From Hawksworthiomyces lignivorus (Eukaryota > Ascomycota > Sordariomycetes > Ophiostomatales > Ophiostomataceae), in NCBI GenBank assembly GCA_002917075.1, contig NTMA01000081.1, positions 124,001 through 188,000 of the forward strand: a stretch of 64,000 nucleotides of DNA. Reading direction: 5' to 3'. Below the pieces are notes generated by a model. The model was not told the DNA's origin and searched no databases. It saw only the letters and a program-made list of their open reading frames with translations. A program made the translations under genes and the position numbers. Within the stretch, counting starts at the first letter, position 1, and each line of letters starts with the position of its first letter. This document shows positions 1 to 9,836 of this stretch, in pieces.

Positions 1-1502
1 GCCAACATTGCCTTTTTCTTATCTATGTAGAATTTCATCTGCTTCTTGTTGCTCAGCGCCTGCTGCGCCGCCTTGGCGCCTGCCTCCCTCTTATTCAGGG
101 CGCTGCCATACCCCAGACATGCCGACAGGCCCCAGCCGTCCACCCAGACGCCGATAGTGTAGAGTGGAAGCTTCTTATTGTGCCGGTCCCACTTGCGCTT
201 GGCTTCTGGCACGTCCTCGTAGCGGATGGTGACGCCCTCGCAGCCGATCTGCCGGGCCAGCTCGATCTTGGCATTCAAGGGCTCGACATCCCGCGGCGGG
301 TGCGGCTGGTCCATATCGCTGGTGCCGCCCGCGCCGCCGTTGCCGTTGCCGTTGCCGTTGTCGTTGCTGCTGCCTGCTTGCCGAGCGGCTTGAGCGGCGC
401 TGGCCTGGGCCTGGGCTCGCGCTAGGTCCTCCCGCCGCCGGTACTCGCCGCGGATGTCGTCTGCGAGGGTCTGGGCCCACAGCGTGCGCAGCCACTGGAT
501 GGCCCGCTCGACGCCCCCTCCTTCTTCTCCCGCCGTCTTCTCCGCCGCCGCGGCCGCCGGGACCGGAGCAGGAGGTGAAGACCAGATCAGCGACCCTACG
601 TACGCCTCGAACAGATCGCCCTGCACCTTTTGGCGGATCTTGTCGCGGGCCCTGGTGCCGCCGCCGCCGCCGTTGGGGCCGCCGTTGGGGCCGGCCTGCC
701 GGCCCTCGCCAAAGAACTCGGCGGGCAGCGCGGCGCGCTGGTCTAGGCCGTAGTGGCGCGCATAGCGGCTCAGGTTGGCGTTGCACACGAGGCGCTCTCG
801 CAGCTGCGACAGCCGGCCGGGGCTCAGGCGCGGGAACGTCTGGCACAGCAGCTCGGCCGCCAGGTGGTACAGGAAGGCGTCGCCCACAAACTCCATGACT
901 TCGTAGCTGAGGTCCGTCGCGTGCTTCCGCATGCCGGTGTGCGTGCGCGCCGCCTGCTCGAGCATGGGGTCCGCGATCGGCGGCAGCGGCGGGAAAGCCG
1001 CGCTCTCGTCTCTTTCGCCGGCGTGGGCGGCAGCAGCGCCGGTAGGGATGTCCGCGAGCGTCCATGCGGCTGCGCCCAGGGGTGCTGCGCGGTCAGAAAA
1101 CAGCGTCGTCGCCGTCGTCGTTGTCGCTGCACGGACGGGCAGAGCAGTGGCTGCGGCCGTCGTCGAAGGCACAAGTTCAGAAGAGAAAGGTGCCCTGTCG
1201 TCACCTCCTTCTGCTTGCGGAATATCTTTCTGCTCGCCCGCAAGCGTCTGAAATGCTGGAAGCAGCGCTCTGCTCAGCACTGCCAATTGCTGGGAAGTGG
1301 CATCTGTGAGTGTGCCTTCCCTCTCCAGAGACTTGAGGCAGTGCCGGAGCTCCTTCGAGTGCTGGAGCAGCAGAGACACCGCATCTGTGCCGGGTTCCGA
1401 AGAAAGCCTCGGGCGTTTTTCTTGATTTCTTCCCGACTCAGCAGAGTCATCAGAGAGCTCTCTTTTCGTCATGGTAGTTGCTCCTTCCCCTGGAAGCGAC
1501 AT
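1..1502 (-). CDS. Ribonuclease III (Rnt1-type), C-terminus cut by window edge
   Basis: The frame is open from the ATG at 1502 to base 1 (500 codons) with no stop, so the gene continues beyond the left edge. An N-terminal low-complexity Ala/Thr-rich stretch precedes an RNase III domain at about residues 180-315. The domain carries the signature YEVMEFVGDAFL and a later KVQGDLFEAYVGSL, so the acidic metal-binding residues of an active double-strand RNase appear present. An Asn/Gly-coding hexanucleotide run (about 338-366) separates it from a C-terminal dsRNA-binding domain (about residues 415-500, ending GSALNKREAGAKAAQQAL). Rnt1-type enzymes process pre-rRNA, snRNA and snoRNA stem-loops in the nucleus; that role is inferred from family. 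It is divergent from the ATG37-like gene. A second in-frame ATG lies 10 codons downstream. No intron is needed. Dicer is unlikely because one RNase III domain fills the visible protein. Confidence 0.88.
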   Translation of the reverse strand, partial: MSLPGEGATTMTKRELSDDSAESGRNQEKRPRLSSEPGTDAVSLLLQHSKELRHCLKSLEREGTLTDATSQQLAVLSRALLPAFQTLAGEQKDIPQAEGGDDRAPFSSELVPSTTAAATALPVRAATTTTATTLFSDRAAPLGAAAWTLADIPTGAAAAHAGERDESAAFPPLPPIADPMLEQAARTHTGMRKHATDLSYEVMEFVGDAFLYHLAAELLCQTFPRLSPGRLSQLRERLVCNANLSRYARHYGLDQRAALPAEFFGEGRQAGPNGGPNGGGGGTRARDKIRQKVQGDLFEAYVGSLIWSSPPAPVPAAAAAEKTAGEEGGGVERAIQWLRTLWAQTLADDIRGEYRRREDLARAQAQASAAQAARQAGSSNDNGNGNGNGGAGGTSDMDQPHPPRDVEPLNAKIELARQIGCEGVTIRYEDVPEAKRKWDRHNKKLPLYTIGVWVDGWGLSACLGYGSALNKREAGAKAAQQALSNKKQMKFYIDKKKAML

Positions 1503-2308
1503 TCGCAAACAAGCTAGGTTGGATCTAAAGAATAGAAATTTAAGTTGAGCTATACGCACTGTAACCCTGCGAGCGCCGTTAGTGGCAATATAAAAAAAAA
1601 ATAAATAAATAATAAAAAATAAAAAAACCACGTGATAGAATGACAAACTGCGACCTAGAAACGCAGCCACTGCCAGCCCTCCACGAGCCAAAGGCGTAAG
1701 ACGCTACTAATACGCGCTTTGTATTACCGAGGCAGGACCGCAAGCGTGCAGGATAAGCTGGGGTTGCTCCTGCTAGCAGTTGATTCCCAATTAACGCCTA
1801 TCCGCTAGGGCAGATGAGTGATGCCTCCGACTTCCCATAACATGGCATCGTGAACAAGAGGGAAAATAGGGAACAAAAACATAACAAAAAAGAAGAGAAT
1901 AATCGGAATCTTTCCTTTCCTTTCTTTCTTGCCATGCGATGGAGATTTTGCTTCTTCTTCTGCCGTGTTGTCTTTTATTCCCAGCTCTGCGTCCATCCAA
2001 TCTGGCTATCATCCTCGGCTCTTGAAGGAAAACTGAGGCAAACAGGCACGCGCCACCAAGCCCCTTTGCTCCACATCTCATTGCATTGTGCTCCTCTTTG
2101 ACAACGATCGAGTCTGCGCCTGCTTCCCTACTCGCAGTCTCGAGCTGGGGAAGGCGAGCCCAGAAGACGGGCTGGAGCCGAAGTCTTAAAAGTATCAGGC
2201 ACATCTCAACTTGCGCTCTTCCGTGTACACTGTGGAGAGAGGGACGCGCTCACGAACAAAATCACGGACATCTTCTCATAATCTCTCTTCCTCCTCTCAG
2301 TCGCCAAG
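1503..2308. other. Divergent intergenic region (shared promoter)
   Basis: About 0.8 kb between two divergently transcribed genes. It holds an A-rich tract at about 1590-1628 followed by a CACGTG E-box at 1629-1634 and no convincing ORF. It probably carries both promoters. Confidence 0.6.
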
Positions 2309-3501
2309 ATGGCCGACTCAGTTGGTATGTTGGCTTCTGCCCTGCTCTTATCCTCCTCGCTCCTCGTTGCTAATTCTCCGAACGCCTGATTGCCAGACCG
2401 CGTCTTTGTCCATGCCCTCAACACTGTCAAGAAGATCCCCAAGACGGGCGCCGCCCGCCCGCCGCCTGCTGACCGCATGCGCCTCTATGGCCTCTACAAG
2501 CAAGCCATGGAGGGCGATATCGACGGTGTCATGGAGCGGCCCAATGCCTACTCCGGCCTCGGCGCTGACGAGCTGCGTCGCGAGCAGGACAAGTGGGATG
2601 CGTGGAACGCCCAACGCGGGATCGGCCGGACCGAGGCAAAGCGCCGCTATATCGAGACCCTGATCGAGACGATGCATACCTATGCGACGACATCGTGCGT
2701 TGTACCCCCATTTTCTTTCCACTGCTTCCAGTACCTGGCAATTGCCACTGCTCCTCTTTCCAGCCATGGCCTCCCAACTAACCCTCATTGTTTAGAACTG
2801 CCATTGAGCTGGTTGCCGAGCTCGAGTTCGTCTGGAACCAGATCAAGGACAACCACAACAGCCCCAGCTCGTCCGGCTCTTACCGGAAAGACTATGGCAT
2901 GCCACCACCGCCCATGTCCCCCCGCAGCAGCGATGTCTACCGGCATCCTGGCAGCGGTCACGACGACGACCGTTCCCATCACCGACATCACCACCAGCAC
3001 CGCCGACCAAGTCTTGGAGCGCCCGCCAGCGACGGCGGGCCTATGAAGATGCTCAGTCCCATGAGCGAAGAGGACGAGGCCGAGCGCGAGCACCGCATAC
3101 GCCTGATCGAGGAGGAGCTCGAGGCGGCGGCGTCCCCCGACGAAGTAGCGAACAACGACAACAACAACAATGAAGAAATAGAGGTGCGGCCACCCGACAA
3201 CAGCAGGCGCTGGTCCAAGATGATGGAGCGCGCCATGGTGAAGCTGTCTGCCGAGATCGCCGCCTTGCGAGAACAGATCACGGCCGGCCGCGAGTTCCGG
3301 ACCCAGCGCGCCAGGAGCCCCGCGGCCTGGTTCGGCTGGCTGGCCTGGGCGCTGGTTCGCCACGTTGCCATCGACGTATTTATCCTGGGGCTCGTGCTGC
3401 TGTGGATGCGCCGCCGCAAGGACCGCCGGCTCGAGGACCACGTACGCGGCGCGCTGCGGGTGCTGCGCGAGTACGTGCGCAAGGTGCTGCCGGCACGGTG
3501 A
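2309..3501 (+). CDS. Acyl-CoA-binding, tail-anchored protein (ATG37/ACBD5-like)
   Basis: Three exons: 2309-2324, 2397-2694 and 2796-3501 (339 aa). Exon 1 encodes only MADSV plus one base; the donor is GTATGT. Residues 5-105 form an acyl-CoA-binding domain (DRVFVHALNTVKKIPKTG, KQAMEGDI, KWDAWNAQRG). A Ser/Pro/His-rich linker and a charged helix (about residues 215-235, EEDEAEREHRIRLIEEE) follow. Near the C-terminus there is one hydrophobic segment (FGWLAWALVRHVAIDVFILG onward) and then a basic tail. N-terminal ACBP domain, coiled coil and C-terminal TM is the arrangement of fungal Atg37 and metazoan ACBD5, which sit in the peroxisomal membrane and support pexophagy and contact sites. The family assignment is strong; the specific pexophagy role is inferred from architecture. 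Confidence 0.85.
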
Positions 3502-4585
3502 CAAGACAGAAGTCACGCTGGCTCTGGTCCTAGAAAATTAGAACAGGGCGGCCCTAACAAGCCCGAGCGCTGACGAGGAACCCAGCCCTACTTATTTGTT
3601 GTCTCGCACGGCTTTCGAATTCATGACCGGAAGCAAACGCTAGAAACTGTGCGACTGACCTCGACCCTGAGTAGCACATGACGAAATGAAGCAGCACATC
3701 ACCGCCCAGGTAGCGGCCCTAATATGCTGCTAGCTGCTAGAGATGCGGCTTTCGTCGAGACGGCTTCCAGCTATGATGTTACAACCTTTCAACCTTAGAT
3801 TTCAGTTCTCCTATGACAGGAGAATCAGATAAAAGCTTCTCTTAGAGTGGGCAGAGGGAACGCCAACAGCATGTACTATTTTGCACATTTGGAGGTTTTC
3901 TGGCATATACACAAAAAACGCGTGCTAATCACTTGTTCACACCATGTCTCTCGCTGGAAAGAGACCGCCACATCATGTACACTATGTTGTACCCTTCCCT
4001 TGTATATAAATATATTATGTCGCTGTACAAACTATTGCCATATCGTCTCGTAATCAAGACCTTCGCCCTGACCTTGTTTAATATGATGATCGCTTCTCCG
4101 CACCATCTGTATTACAACCGCTCAATCACGACCCATGCTGTTTGTTCGTATAGCGCCGAAAGTATCACAATTTTCATCTTTCTGCAGTCGGAATGTCTGT
4201 CTTATAAGAACTGTTCTTACGTAGCCTGTGCGTTGAGATCCAGACAATTGCAGTTTGCATTAATAAATCGCAAACAAGACTCAGCGCGGGGCAGGGGCAT
4301 TTCCAATCTGTAGAAAAGAGGCACAGCGCTTAAGGTCCAGATAGCGCAACCAGTTCGGCCCAAGAGTCGTATACTTGCCAAGAAAGGCAAAATAGTGCTT
4401 CCTTTAGCTTCAAGCTGTTATTTATCAGACTTTTTTTTCTTTTTGATTTTTGCCAGACTGCTCTATCAAGCTGTTCTGCTACACAGACAGAGCTAGGCTT
4501 GATCTTCAGAAAGCTCAAAGCAGCACAGCCTTGCCCTCTCCCCCCCCCTCTCCCCCGTCTCTCCCGGGGATCAGAAGACAGCCTC
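3502..4585. other. Intergenic, AT-richer, no gene seen
   Basis: Between two same-strand genes. Short ORFs around 3847-4313 have no protein-like composition. A C/T-rich stretch at about 4530-4565 directly precedes the next start codon and looks like a fungal core promoter or leader. Confidence 0.5.
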
Positions 4586-5605
4586 ATGGCCTCGCCCGCA
4601 GATGAGACGATGGTCGATGCGGCTGTCAGCGACCAGGAGCACCACAGCACAGACGGCATCCGCAAACCTTCCCCCACGTTTCCTGCCACGCCGGCAGCAG
4701 CGGCAGCAGCGCCCCTCTCCGCCACAAGCCACCCACTACCAGCATCGCTGCCACCTGTGGCAGTGACGCCCGCCGCACCGCCGCCAGCGGTCACGAGCGT
4801 CATCCCGGCCATCTTTGTGCCCGTGGACGGCGACCTGACGGAGCCGTTCGACGTGCCGCGCAGCCGCGTCGAGCGGGCCCAGGCCATGCTGCAGGGGCTC
4901 GAAGGCCACCGCACGGGCGTGCGCCGCGGCGTCGTGCACCTGGCCCGGCTGGGCCGGCAGCGGATCCTGGCGGGGGTGGCGGCGGCCGAAGAGGCCGAGG
5001 CGGCAGCGGCGATCGCGGCAGCACCAGCAGCACCAGCAGCACCAGCAGCACCAGCAGCACCAGCAGCACCAGCAGCACCAGCAGTACCCGTAAACGACAC
5101 CGAGGTGATGCCTAACGCCGCCCCCGCCGCCAACGAGATCATGGCCCTCGAGGACGCGGACGCGCTGTTCGCCGCCATGGGGACGCCGGCCGTGGACGGG
5201 CTCGACTATGCCCTTCCTGACGCGCAGCTGGCACAGATAGCGCAGCAGCTGGTGCAGCAGTTCGCCGCCGTGCCGGGCCTCGGGGAGCAGCCAGGCGGGC
5301 GGCGGGAGGCGGTGCGGCAGCTGCAGCACGAGGTCGAGCAGGCGGTGTCGCAGATGACGGGCTACGAGGGGCACATCGGCACGATCCAGGTGCGGTGGGC
5401 AGCAGCACTGGCAAAGGAGCAGCAGATGCTCGACGCGCGGTTCGGGGCGCTGCCCCCTGAGGAGGAGGCCGCAGGGGGCGCTCAGGGAAGCAAGGAAACG
5501 GAGACGGCCGCCGCCGCCGCAGCAGACACAACTAGCACGGAAGGCGCAGTGATGGCGCCGTCTACGAGCATCGCTGCTGAAGATATGGAGACAACAGGGG
5601 CATGA
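4586..5605 (+). CDS. Ala/Pro-rich orphan protein
   Basis: Intronless frame of 339 aa from ATG 4586 (MASPADETMVDAAV) to TGA. An upstream in-frame start (4499) would add 29 residues across the C-rich leader and is less likely. There is no recognised domain. Visible parts are a Pro/Ala-rich N-terminus, a basic helical stretch at about residues 90-130 (SRVERAQAML, HLARLGRQRILAG), a run of Ala-Pro-Ala units, and a Gln/Ala-rich amphipathic C-terminal half (LAQIAQQLVQQFAAV, VRQLQHEVEQAVSQM) that could form coiled coil. The tail is acidic and Ala-rich. Codon bias matches neighbouring genes, which supports real coding. Function unknown. Confidence 0.6.
   Translation: MASPADETMVDAAVSDQEHHSTDGIRKPSPTFPATPAAAAAAPLSATSHPLPASLPPVAVTPAAPPPAVTSVIPAIFVPVDGDLTEPFDVPRSRVERAQAMLQGLEGHRTGVRRGVVHLARLGRQRILAGVAAAEEAEAAAAIAAAPAAPAAPAAPAAPAAPAAPAVPVNDTEVMPNAAPAANEIMALEDADALFAAMGTPAVDGLDYALPDAQLAQIAQQLVQQFAAVPGLGEQPGGRREAVRQLQHEVEQAVSQMTGYEGHIGTIQVRWAAALAKEQQMLDARFGALPPEEEAAGGAQGSKETETAAAAAADTTSTEGAVMAPSTSIAAEDMETTGA
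5020..5084 (+). repeat. 9-bp coding minisatellite (GCACCAGCA)n
   Basis: About seven copies of a 9-base unit encode consecutive Ala-Pro-Ala triplets inside the orphan CDS. Copies are near-perfect, so length polymorphism between strains is likely. Confidence 0.85.
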
Positions 5606-6597
5606 TAGCAGGAATGCGTGAAAAGGGGACGTTACGGGGAGATCTAGTCCTTGCTTTGTACAGAGTCATGATACCCACCATCTGCAATGAATTTTCTTTG
5701 AACTTTATCATCTCAGCACGGCAACTCGTCACCTTTCACATTCTGCATGGTGTAGAACTCTCGGAGACATTCCGAAAAGTCTCTCGATGCGAATATACAT
5801 CGCGAATAGTGTTGAGAATGTAGCAACCGGCGGTAAGAGGCGCTGGTCATCGAGGCAAACAGAAGCCCGACTCTCCCATGCATCCATAAACGGTGCCGTA
5901 AAAATATCACTCTGGAGCACAAGATAGAGGGGGACTCGACTGAAACAACCGGTCTCGAACTTCTCGAGAGAAATCCGAGAGCAATGGAAGCTCAAGCTCA
6001 CCTACAATAAAGTGTGCTCGTGTACAATTAATGATCAAAAAAAAAAGAAAAGAAAAGAGAGATCAAGAAAAGAAACGAAGCTCTAAAATTTTATATATAC
6101 AAAATTTCGCAGCACCAGCTAGAAACGGGGCCACACCACTTCTGACCAATCAGAGGGGCCACCTAGCTTTGTTCCGGACGTGGGGCTAGCGAAAGTGGCA
6201 GCAGCCAATCAGACGCAGCCTGAAGCCAATCGCGGCCAATTCCTACGGAAAAGCAATTCGCTCCCTTCGTCCCAGTGGTGCCGTTTTGCCCACTTCCCTC
6301 AAAAAACCGACCAGCACAACAAGGCCAAAAAGCCATCGCCCTGCACGGAAAAGGAAGACAGACGGTGCTTCACGACCACCACCCGGACCCGGACCGCATA
6401 TCGCCATTGCTGTCGTCTCGTCGTCCGCCAGTCACCAATTGGCGTCGTCCTTTTCTTTTCTGCCTCTCACGGGCCACACCGGCTTCCAGAGTCTCGTGTT
6501 ATTTTCCCTCACCCACCCCCGGGACGTGGATTAACAATCCACAACATCTACGGCATCCTCCTCTGTCTACACCCACACCTACTCTCACACACTCACA
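5606..6597. other. Intergenic region and promoter of the complex I gene
   Basis: About 1 kb upstream of the 78 kDa subunit gene. It holds the CCAAT cluster listed separately, an A-rich run near 6037-6055 and a C-rich leader (6480-6597). No coding signal was accepted. Confidence 0.6.
6146..6240 (+). promoter_or_regulatory. Four CCAAT boxes
   Basis: CCAAT pentamers at 6146-6150, 6205-6209, 6226-6230 and 6236-6240, all in the same orientation, about 360-450 bp before the start codon. The last three are spaced 21 and 10 bp, close to whole helical turns. The fungal HAP/CBC complex binds CCAAT and drives respiratory genes; its action here is inferred. Confidence 0.65.
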
Positions 6598-9309
6598 ATG
6601 CTGCGGCAAGCAATCTCCCGGTCAGCATGGCGGACCGGCAAGCAGGCCGTCATGGCTACCCGGGCTTTCTCGGTCACCGCCCAGCGGCCCGCCGAGGTTG
6701 AGCTCACAATCGGTGTGTTGAGAATCCTCATTGTCCGGGACGGCCTGTTCCCATTTGTCGAGAGGTCTTTGAATATTGCAGTGCTGACAGTTCTTCGTGA
6801 CATGCAGATGGCAAGAAGGTGTCTATAGAAGGTATGGTAGACATGGTCTTGTTTATTTATGCACAGCATCCCTCTCAGCGCACGACGACTCCCAAGACAA
6901 CGATTGCTGACGTATATCAACAGCGGGTTCGGCACTGATCCAGGCCTGCGAGAAGGCCGGTGCAACTGTCCCAAGGTGAGAACTTCCAAGTTCTGTAAAG
7001 AGATCGATTTGCCTTAGAAACGAAGCTAACGTGGCGTCCTTTTGTACAGATATTGCTACCACGAGTTAGTATAGCCCCGAAGCTCCCGAGGACATACTCC
7101 TGTCTCAATTGAATGTTCTAGCACGCTCGGTGTGGAAAGTGGAAAGCGGCGGCTCGCTAATTTGTTCACCGCAGGAAGCTGATGATTGCGGGTAACTGCC
7201 GAATGTGCCTTGTCGAGGTCGAGCGCGCACCGAAGCCCGTGGCCTCCTGCGCCTGGCCCGTCCAGCCGGGCATGGTCGTCAAGACCAACTCGCCGCTGGC
7301 ACACAAGGCCCGCGAGGGCGTCATGGAGTTCCTCCTGGCCAACCACCCGCTCGACTGCCCCGTCTGCGACCAGGGCGGCGAGTGTGACCTACAAGACCAG
7401 TCCATGCGGTACGGTGCCGACCGCGGCCGCTTCCACGAGATCGGCGGCAAGCGGGCCGTCGAGGACAAGAACATCGGCCCCCTGATCAAGACGTCCATGA
7501 ACCGCTGCATCCACTGCACGCGGTGCGTGCGGTTCGCCAACGACATTGCCGGCATGCCGGAGCTCGGCTCGACCGGCCGCGGCAACGACCTGCAGATCGG
7601 CACCTACCTGGAGAAGAACCTCGACTCGGAGCTGTCGGCCAACGTCATCGACCTGTGCCCCGTCGGCGCCCTGACCTCCAAGCCCTACGCGTTCAAGGCC
7701 CGCCCCTGGGAGCTGAAGCGGACCGAGTCGATCGACGTGCACGACGGCCTCGGGTCCAACATCCGCATCGACTCGCGCGGCCTCGAGGTCATGCGCGTGG
7801 TGCCGCGCCTCAACGACGACGTCAACGAGGAGTGGATCAACGACAAGTCGCGCTTCGCCTGCGACGGCCTCAAGACCCAGCGCCTGACCATGCCGCTGGT
7901 GCGCCGCGACGGCCGCTTCGAGCCGGCCTCGTGGGAGCAGGCGCTCAGCGAGGTGGCCCACGGCTTCGCCAAGGCCGCGCCCCAGGGCAACGAGTTCAAG
8001 GCGGTGGCGGGCGAGCTGGTCGAGGTCGAGTCGCTCGTGGCGCTCAAGGACCTGGCCAACCGCCTGGGCTCCGACAACCTGGCGCTGGACACGGCCAACG
8101 GCAGCAGCCCGGTCGCCCACGGCGTCGACGTGCGGTCCAACTACCTGTTCAACTCCAAGATCTTTGGCATCGAGGAGGCCGACGCCATCCTGATCGTGGG
8201 CAGCAACCCGCGGCACGAGGCGGCCGTGCTCAACGCCCGCATCCGCAAGCAGTGGCTGCGGTCCGACCTCGAGGTCGCCGTCGTCGGCGAGGCCTTTGAC
8301 TCGACCTTTGAGTACGAGCACCTGGGCACCGACTTTGCCGCGCTCAAGAAGGCGCTGGCCGGGCCCTTTGGCAAGAAGCTGCAGGCCGCCAAGCGGCCCA
8401 TGATCATCGTGGGCTCGGGCGTCACCGAGCACGCCGACGCCAAGGCCTTTTACGAGCTGGTCGGCGGCTTCGTCGACAAGCACGCCGCCAACTTCTCCAC
8501 GCCCGAGTGGAACGGCTACAACGTGCTGCAGCGCGCCGCGTCGCGCGCCGGCGCCTTCGAGGTCGGCTTCGTGCCGCCGTCGCCCGCCGTCGCCGAGACC
8601 GTGCCCAAGTTCGTCTGGCTGCTGGGCGCCGACGAGATCCGCGAGGCCGACATCCCCAAGGGCGCCTTTGTCGTCTACCAGGGCCACCACGGCGACCGCG
8701 GCGCCCAGCTCGCCGACGTCGTCCTGCCGGGCGCCGCCTACACCGAGAAGTCGGCCACCTACGTCAACACCGAGGGCCGCGTGCAGGTGACGCGCGCCGC
8801 CACCAGCCTGCCCGGCGCCGCCCACACCGACTGGAAGATCCTCCGCGCGGCCAGCGAGTTCCTCGACGTCGCCCTGCCCTACGAGGACCTGGCCCAGCTG
8901 CGCGACCGCATGGCCGAGATCAGCCCCGCCCTGGCCGCCTACGACGTCGTCGAGCCCGTCGCCCTCAAGCAGCTCAGCAAGGTCCAGCTGGTCGACCAGA
9001 ACAAGGGCGCCAAGCCCACTGGCGCGCCCCTGACCAAGGTCATTGACAACTTTTACTTTACCGACGCCATCTCAAGAAGGTGCGTTCTCTCTCTGTCTTT
9101 CTCTTTGTCTTTTCTCTAACCCACCCGCTTCTCCTTTTGCTTTTCGTCTTCCGTCTGTCTGACAGCAGTTTTGCTAACACACACGCCACAGCTCTCCTAC
9201 CATGGCACGGTGCTCCGCAGCCAAGGCCACGGGCAACCCCAAGACCAACTTTATGGCTCCCGGCACCGGCGAGGACAAGCCGCTCGGCCAGGTTGCGTAC
9301 GGCGTGTAA
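6598..9309 (+). CDS. nuo78: NADH:ubiquinone oxidoreductase 78 kDa subunit (complex I, NDUFS1 type)
   Basis: Six exons: 6598-6712, 6808-6831, 6924-6975, 7050-7064, 7175-9079 and 9192-9309, giving 742 aa, close to the Neurospora protein. An Arg/Ser-rich mitochondrial presequence (MLRQAISRSAW...AFSVTAQRPAE) is followed by the 2Fe-2S region ([22 protein letters not shown]). Then come the His/Cys segment for further Fe-S clusters (HPLDCPVCDQGGECDLQDQ), the tetranuclear site (NRCIHCTRCVRF, later IDLCPVGALTSK) and a molybdopterin-oxidoreductase-like C-terminal half. It carries electrons along the peripheral arm of complex I in the mitochondrial matrix. All junctions keep frame; the short exons 2 (24 nt) and 4 (15 nt) are required to restore conserved sequence. 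The promoter has four CCAAT boxes. Confidence 0.97.
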
Positions 9310-9836
9310 AGCGGAGGGTGAAAAATCATGAAGGGAAAAAAGACAATATACCAGCAAAAAATTTAAAAGCCCCGATTTTAAAAAAAAAAAAAACCAAACA
9401 GACATGAAAAAGGCAGTAAACTGAGTGACGGCAGAGGTGGGGAGAAGACGAGAATCACCCCCCTCGCCATGTTTTTAAGAAGAAAGGGCGAAATCATGGC
9501 TTGTTTTTTTTTTTTTGTCTAGTGCTTTCGCCCGCCCGTTGTGCTTTTCTTCCCCTTGGCTGTTGTTGATTGATTTTGCTTTGTTCTGTATATATACAAG
9601 GGGAAGAAGAGACGGTAGACGAGTAAATATAATAAGCTGTTCTCCAAAAAGCTGTTTCTGAAATTCAAATGTGATAGCTGGTTTATTGTAGCTGTGATGA
9701 TTTCTTTCCATCACATCTATCCATGGTATAATATCCAACCTATATCCCGTGCTCATCGCCACAATCAAGGTACAATGTCGCTCCCTTTCACACAAGCTGT
9801 ATCTTCTCTTTCCCTTGTCGGCTTTCACACACCCTC
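9310..9836. other. Convergent intergenic region
   Basis: A 3' region shared by two converging genes. It is AT-rich with poly-A (9378-9392) and poly-T (9505-9516) tracts, as expected of terminator sequence. No gene seen. Confidence 0.6.

Noticed and set aside
175..1065. 296-codon minus-strand ORF at the left edge
   Set aside because: Arg/Pro-rich frame shifted relative to RNase III; the real frame has no stop inside the window.
7389..8825. 478-codon ORF antisense to the complex I gene
   Set aside because: High-GC shadow with repetitive Gly/Ala/Val/Arg composition; the sense strand encodes a conserved protein.
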